This document shows, in pieces, positions 5,889-9,273 of a stretch of DNA of 9,273 bases. Position 1 is the stretch's first letter. Each line of letters starts with the position of its first letter. Below the pieces are notes generated by a model. That model made no database searches. It had not been told where the DNA came from and saw only the letters and a list, made by a program, of their open reading frames with translations. Both the position numbers and the translations under genes were made by a program. Source of the DNA: a bacterium (lineage in GTDB: Bacteria; T1Sed10-126). The stretch spans positions 1 through 9,273 of the forward strand of contig PWOD01000099.1 of the NCBI GenBank assembly GCA_003557545.1, given 5' to 3'.

Positions 5889-7840
5889 GAGGTAATTCTA
5901 TTGAAAATAACAGCACAGCCGGGATTAAGGTTGGTAACGGGAGTTTTTACAATAAGTTTGTTCAAAATACTCTCGCCTCAAACGCCGGTAAAGATTTTCT
6001 TATTGAATCTGCTGAAGTCACAGATTATTTTAGCAAAAATAACCTCTACAGCGGCGTAAGTAATACAGTTGAGCAAGAACTTGATTTCACTCGCAATTAC
6101 TGGGGAACCAGTAGTCGTTCTGAAATATTGGGGATGCAGTCAGGAGACGAGGCGGACTCGATTATCTGGCTCCCTTTCAGGACCAGTCAGATCGATACAG
6201 CCGTGGGGGCCGATACCATAGCACCATCAGCGCCGGATATTGTAGTTGCGGACACGGACACGCTTGGTGAGATAACCGTTGAGTGGACTGTGCCTGCTAC
6301 CAACGAGGACGGCTTTTCGCCAGCTAATATCGACGGCTACAGGTTGTACCGATTTACTGAAAGTGATACAGATGATTGGGAAAACTATTTTATTTATCAG
6401 GTCGAGGATGCCGCTGAAACCAGCTACATTGATAATCAGATCAGCGCCAATACCAGCTACTTTTATCGTGTTGTCGCTTATACTGAACATACCGGACCTT
6501 ATGCAGATAAATTTTATAATCGTAGCTGGTACTCTGCCAGTTATGAGACCGAACAGACAATAGATGCGGAGATTGAGTTTTTTCAGGAGACTGTACATGA
6601 TACCAGGGTTACAAATATTTCGATTGCCGGAATATCCAGTGGTCCGGAAGAATTGGAATTTTCCTGGCGTTATAATGAAGGGCCCTGGCAGATTGACCAG
6701 CTTGGTGAGTTTGAACTGACAGGCATATCTCTTGAACCGGGCAGTAATTTGATTGAGGCCCGTTTGCGGGATAATTCTGATACGGTTTATCATGAATTGA
6801 TGATAGTGAGATATTATCCAGTAAAATTTAGCTGGCGGCGACCATTTCAATGGGAGCTTGTTCCGGGTGAAGTGAAGATTAACATCGGTTTAAATGCTCT
6901 TGCCGGCGATACAGTAGAATTGAGCTGGGCATTAAATGACATGGAAGATACGTTGATTGCGATTGATGATAGTCTTGCCTATGGTGATAGTGCTGATTCT
7001 ATCCAGCTTACAATGGACTTTCCTGATCCGGAACCGGGTCGGTATCAGCTAACCCTGCAACATTTCAGTCTGGATGGGGAGGAACTTGTTAATTATACGC
7101 GGACAGTTGTACAGGATCCCCGGGCAGAGCTTTTTGAGCCCTCCGCTGGTGAAGCTGAGGTTGAATTTAGTGGACGGAATCTGAAAGGAACATTTTCGGC
7201 TGGAACGCTTGTTTCAATCTCGGATATGTCGATTGATCTGTCTGATACTGTGCAGCTTGCCAATGCTGCCAGTGGTGAGATTTATGATTCGGTGCATAAT
7301 ATAGCTGATGATTCGTTGACGCGGTTCCGCCTTTCTGCCGACACGGAGGGTACTTTTGAGTTGGAACTTCCGTTTAATATAATGGAAGCAACTGTGATGG
7401 GGGTTGATGCGGAGGATCTTGAAATATATCGTCTGAATGAAGCAGAGGCCGTCTGGGAGCGGACCGGTGTGGTGACTCGTGATCGCCGGCAGGTAGATGG
7501 TGATACCTGGGTTGTGGAGGCAGAAGTGACCGGCTTTTCTCTGTTTCAGATTATGGCCAGTACCAGGGCAGAGGGACTGGATGATTTTATTGTTGGTCCC
7601 AATCCGTATCGGGCAAGAAGTGATGATTTTATAAGGTTTTACTTCGATTCAGAAGATGGTCCATTTGATATAGATATCTATACGATCACCGGTCAACAAG
7701 TTTACAGTGTAAGGTATACGGGGCAGGATTATTATGATTGGACCGATGCGCAGGATGTGGCGAGTGGTTATTATATTTACCGGGTGAAGGATCGAGGTAC
7801 TGGTGAAGAAAAAACCGGTAAGCTGGCGATTATTCGGTAA
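5861..7840 (+). CDS. secreted beta-helix/FN3 protein with FlgD/T9SS-like tail, C-terminal part
   Basis: This is the downstream portion of the gene that starts at 4242. The GTG at 5861 is only the first possible start in this frame, has no convincing ribosome binding site, and coding similarity extends back to ~5750. Order of domains: remaining beta-helix rungs (NSIENNSTAGIKV, then NKFVQNTL) ending with FTRNYWG; a fibronectin type III domain from ~6221 (APSAPDIVV...ITVEW...GYRLYR...SYFYRVVAY); one or two Ig-like beta domains; a domain ending VTGFSLFQIMAS; and a C-terminal ~86-residue tail beginning DDFIVGPNPYR, with DIDIYTITGQQVYSV, YDWTDAQDVASGYYIYRV and TGKLAIIR. That tail fits the FlgD Ig-like / type IX secretion (T9SS type A) sorting domain, which in T9SS organisms directs export and surface anchoring. 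Whether this organism has a T9SS cannot be seen here. The product is likely extracellular and adhesive or polysaccharide-binding. No catalytic residues can be assigned. Confidence 0.85.
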   Translation: MDNSTQSVLRGNSIENNSTAGIKVGNGSFYNKFVQNTLASNAGKDFLIESAEVTDYFSKNNLYSGVSNTVEQELDFTRNYWGTSSRSEILGMQSGDEADSIIWLPFRTSQIDTAVGADTIAPSAPDIVVADTDTLGEITVEWTVPATNEDGFSPANIDGYRLYRFTESDTDDWENYFIYQVEDAAETSYIDNQISANTSYFYRVVAYTEHTGPYADKFYNRSWYSASYETEQTIDAEIEFFQETVHDTRVTNISIAGISSGPEELEFSWRYNEGPWQIDQLGEFELTGISLEPGSNLIEARLRDNSDTVYHELMIVRYYPVKFSWRRPFQWELVPGEVKINIGLNALAGDTVELSWALNDMEDTLIAIDDSLAYGDSADSIQLTMDFPDPEPGRYQLTLQHFSLDGEELVNYTRTVVQDPRAELFEPSAGEAEVEFSGRNLKGTFSAGTLVSISDMSIDLSDTVQLANAASGEIYDSVHNIADDSLTRFRLSADTEGTFELELPFNIMEATVMGVDAEDLEIYRLNEAEAVWERTGVVTRDRRQVDGDTWVVEAEVTGFSLFQIMASTRAEGLDDFIVGPNPYRARSDDFIRFYFDSEDGPFDIDIYTITGQQVYSVRYTGQDYYDWTDAQDVASGYYIYRVKDRGTGEEKTGKLAIIR

Positions 7841-8020
7841 AGAGATTGATCAACAGTGGTTATGGCAGGATATTTGTTTAAAAAGCTGGAACTGTTACAA
7901 GCCAGGATATGCTGTCACAGGTAGTTTGAACATCATATTTAGTCTGCTGCTGGCTGCTTAACCGTCTTGTTCGATCCGGTAATAGTTGCTTTTATGCTCT
8001 GCTTGTCCGTGCTTTTTCCC
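7841..8020. other. intergenic segment without recognised features
   Basis: I find no convincing terminator for the secreted protein gene and no gene. Weak -10-like TATGCT boxes at 7908-7913 and 7993-7998 could belong to a promoter for the structured leader that follows. The second, with TTCGAT 17 bp upstream, would start transcription near 8005, but its -35 is poor. Confidence 0.35.
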
Positions 8021-8160
8021 AGAAAAAATTCACCTTTCAAATTTTTAATCAAGCTGGGAGCTATGAAGCAAAGGTGGCTACCGGGAAGCAGGTGACGAAT
8101 TTTTTTGCTAATGGTAAAATAGTTTGATATTTTTTACCGGTGATGGAGCTCACCTTATAA
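8021..8160 (+). ncRNA. candidate riboswitch aptamer and switching region of the antiporter leader
   Basis: A closing stem pairs AAAAAATT (8023-8030) plus CACCT (8031-8035) with AGGTG (8090-8094) plus AATTTTTT (8098-8105), leaving a 3-nt bulge ACG. It encloses a ~54-nt G/A-rich core with small hairpins AGCT-GGG-AGCT and GGT-GGCT-ACC and an unpaired-looking GGGAAGC. Next come hairpin 8113-8119/8132-8138 (GGTAAAA/TTTTACC) and hairpin 8139-8143/8150-8154 (GGTGA/TCACC) with loop TGGAGC. TCACCT occurs at both 8030-8035 and 8150-8155, and AGGTGA at 8090-8095 can pair with either, so the folds exclude each other. Loop GGAGC (8145-8149) is complementary to GCTCC (8178-8182), the foot of the following terminator, and could act as an antiterminator. 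This layout is typical of attenuating riboswitches. Placement before a cation:proton antiporter suggests an ion-sensing class such as the Na+ (DUF1646-type) or Li+ (nhaA-type) riboswitches, but I cannot match it by eye. Confidence 0.55.
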
Positions 8161-8177
8161 TTGCGATAGTGCTGATG

Positions 8178-8227
8178 GCTCCTGTATGTTCTCGCTGGCG
8201 AGGACATACAGGAGCTTTTCTGTTTTT
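8178..8227 (+). terminator. intrinsic terminator (attenuator) in the antiporter leader
   Basis: Arms GCTCCTGTATGT (8178-8189) and ACATACAGGAGC (8204-8215) pair perfectly. The stem extends by five more pairs (one G-T wobble) to a CTGG tetraloop at 8195-8198, giving 17 bp in all. TTTTCTGTTTTT follows at 8216-8227. It ends one base before the GAAAGGA ribosome binding site and 16 bases before the antiporter ATG, and lies ~340 bp beyond the previous gene, so it more likely controls read-through into the antiporter than ends the upstream gene. Confidence 0.85.
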
Positions 8228-8243
8228 GAAAGGATGATTTTTT

Positions 8244-9273
8244 ATGCTGCAGGGTGTTGTTTTAATAATTTTAGCAGGTTTTTTAGCCGGGGAGCTGGCC
8301 GGTAAATTAAAATTACCGAAACTTATTGGAATGCTGCTGGCAGGAATTGTTATCGGTCCCTATATGTTGGATCTGCTGCCGGCTGTGATACTCAATATTT
8401 CTGAAGAAATCCGACTTTTTGTACTGCTGGTTATCCTGTTTAAAGCTGGTCTGGGACTTGACCGGGGGAAACTACTTTTACAGGGGAGCGTGACGCTGCG
8501 GCTTGGCTTTTTACCGGCGGTTATTGAAACTCTTGTTGTGGCTGTTGCAGCGCGCCGGCTTTTAAACTGGGAATGGCTGCTCTGTTTTTTGTTGGGTTGG
8601 ATTATCTGCGCTGCATCACCGGCTGTGATAGTACCGATGATGCTCTGGTTGAAAGCAGAAGGCTGGGGAGCCAAAAAGGGGATTCCGGATCTTGTTCTGG
8701 CTGGTGGAACAATAAGTGATGCTGTGGCGGTTACTATGTTTGGAATTACGGTGAGTATGATCCTCGGTGAGTTGGGCGGTGGGCTGTGGATGCAGTTGGG
8801 ATATATTCCGATAAAAATAGTTCTGGGTATAGTATTTGGCTATCTGGCAGGAAAACTATCTCTGGTTCTAATGGATATATTAAAGGTTAGTGGTAATCAT
8901 GTGAAAAAATTAATTATTAGTTTGGGATTGGGTCTTCTGTTGCTAATTGGCAGCAATTATTTACCTTATTCTGAATTTCTGGCAATAATGGTCCAGGGGT
9001 TTGTGATTCTTGAGTTGAATCCGGTCAGCGCTCGGCGGCTGCGGGTGGGTGTGGATCAGCTCTGGAAAGTTGGTGAAATCTTTCTGTTTGTATTGATTGG
9101 TGCTGCAGTAAATATTAATCTGCTTTACTCGGCTGGAGCTGTAGGACTCGCTATAATCATAATTGGTCTTGTGATTGGCCGGACCGCAGGTGTGTTTTTG
9201 TCGACTCTGGGATCGAATTTAAACAAGCAGGAACGACATTTTATTGTGGTTGGCCAGATGGCTAAAGCCACAG
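8244..9273 (+). CDS. cation:proton antiporter (CPA/NhaP-like), 3' end outside window
   Basis: The frame is open from ATG 8244 to the window edge (343 codons), with GAAAGGA at 8228-8233 as ribosome binding site. The protein is very hydrophobic, with about ten predicted membrane helices, starting MLQGVVLIILAGFLAG. It matches the monovalent cation:proton antiporter (CPA) fold: K-LP-x-LIGMLLAGIVIGP near residues 22-39, ILFKAGLGLD (64-73), ASPAVIVPMMLWLK (124-137), KGIPDLVLAGGTISDAVAV (145-163), and near the end KQERHFIVVGQMAKAT, where relatives have ER-x-F...PKATVQAA. The role is exchange of Na+ (or K+/Li+) for H+ across the cytoplasmic membrane, for pH and salt homeostasis. The ion-binding motif reads S158-D159 rather than the D-D or N-D pair of other family members; only D159 is a sure candidate ligand. 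An estimated 40-60 residues are missing at the end. Expression is probably governed by the attenuator leader upstream. Confidence 0.88.
   Translation, partial: MLQGVVLIILAGFLAGELAGKLKLPKLIGMLLAGIVIGPYMLDLLPAVILNISEEIRLFVLLVILFKAGLGLDRGKLLLQGSVTLRLGFLPAVIETLVVAVAARRLLNWEWLLCFLLGWIICAASPAVIVPMMLWLKAEGWGAKKGIPDLVLAGGTISDAVAVTMFGITVSMILGELGGGLWMQLGYIPIKIVLGIVFGYLAGKLSLVLMDILKVSGNHVKKLIISLGLGLLLLIGSNYLPYSEFLAIMVQGFVILELNPVSARRLRVGVDQLWKVGEIFLFVLIGAAVNINLLYSAGAVGLAIIIIGLVIGRTAGVFLSTLGSNLNKQERHFIVVGQMAKAT

Noticed and set aside
8071-8085. T-box-like sequence (AAGGTGGCTACCGGG)
   Set aside because: It differs from the AGGGTGGNACCGCG box by an inserted base and lacks the GCG end. It is not part of the terminator stem, and the gene is not related to amino acids.
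8063-8095. Ten-residue leader peptide frame (MKQRWLPGSR) inside the antiporter leader
   Set aside because: The GGGAG in front is only two bases from the ATG, too close for a normal ribosome site, and there is no run of regulatory codons.
8178-8227. Terminator as the end of the secreted protein gene
   Set aside because: It is ~340 bp past that stop codon and only 16 bp before the antiporter ATG, with structured RNA in between; an attenuator is more likely.

Overview
The window is bacterial chromosomal sequence with moderate GC, densely coded in places but with two long intergenic tracts. The species cannot be named from it. Clear Shine-Dalgarno sites, an intrinsic-terminator attenuator, a PflX-type radical SAM protein and a CPA-type cation:proton antiporter fit an anaerobic bacterium. 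The Asp/Glu-rich secreted protein and the antiporter would suit a saline habitat, but that is inference. The FlgD/T9SS-like tail on the secreted protein is common in FCB-type and candidate phyla, and FlgD-like Ig tails also occur elsewhere, so it does not settle the lineage.

Layout. Positions 1-1358 (+) hold the 3' part of a TPR/ST7-like gene and a complete HEAT-repeat gene. Positions 1359-1996 have no intact gene but much structure: three imperfect 18-nt direct repeats, a short frame that looks like the N-terminal remnant of a Fic-family protein ending at a hairpin, a near-perfect palindromic dispersed-type repeat, and a purine-rich block of short repeats. Positions 1997-2899 (-) encode an uncharacterised 300-aa protein whose start is better placed at 2899 than at an upstream TTG. 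Positions 3042-3959 (-) encode a PflX-like (COG1313) radical SAM protein. A divergent region with a good sigma70-type promoter leads into 4242-7840 (+), a large secreted, multi-domain protein: signal peptide, beta-rich domain, right-handed beta-helix, FN3, Ig-like domains and a FlgD/T9SS-like tail. That reading frame is split by an apparent one-base deletion near 5750. Positions 8244-9273 (+) encode a cation:proton antiporter cut by the window edge.

The most interesting element is the leader before the antiporter (about 8021-8227). It has a folded domain closed by an A/U-rich stem, then two hairpins with competing TCACCT/AGGTGA elements, then a 17-bp intrinsic terminator ending just before the ribosome binding site. 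This is the architecture of a transcription-attenuating riboswitch. Given the gene it controls, a monovalent cation (Na+ or Li+), pH or a related signal is a reasonable guess. I cannot assign it to a known class by eye.

The genes do not form one pathway. The first two probably form a transcription unit of protein-interaction repeat proteins. The remaining genes look independently transcribed.
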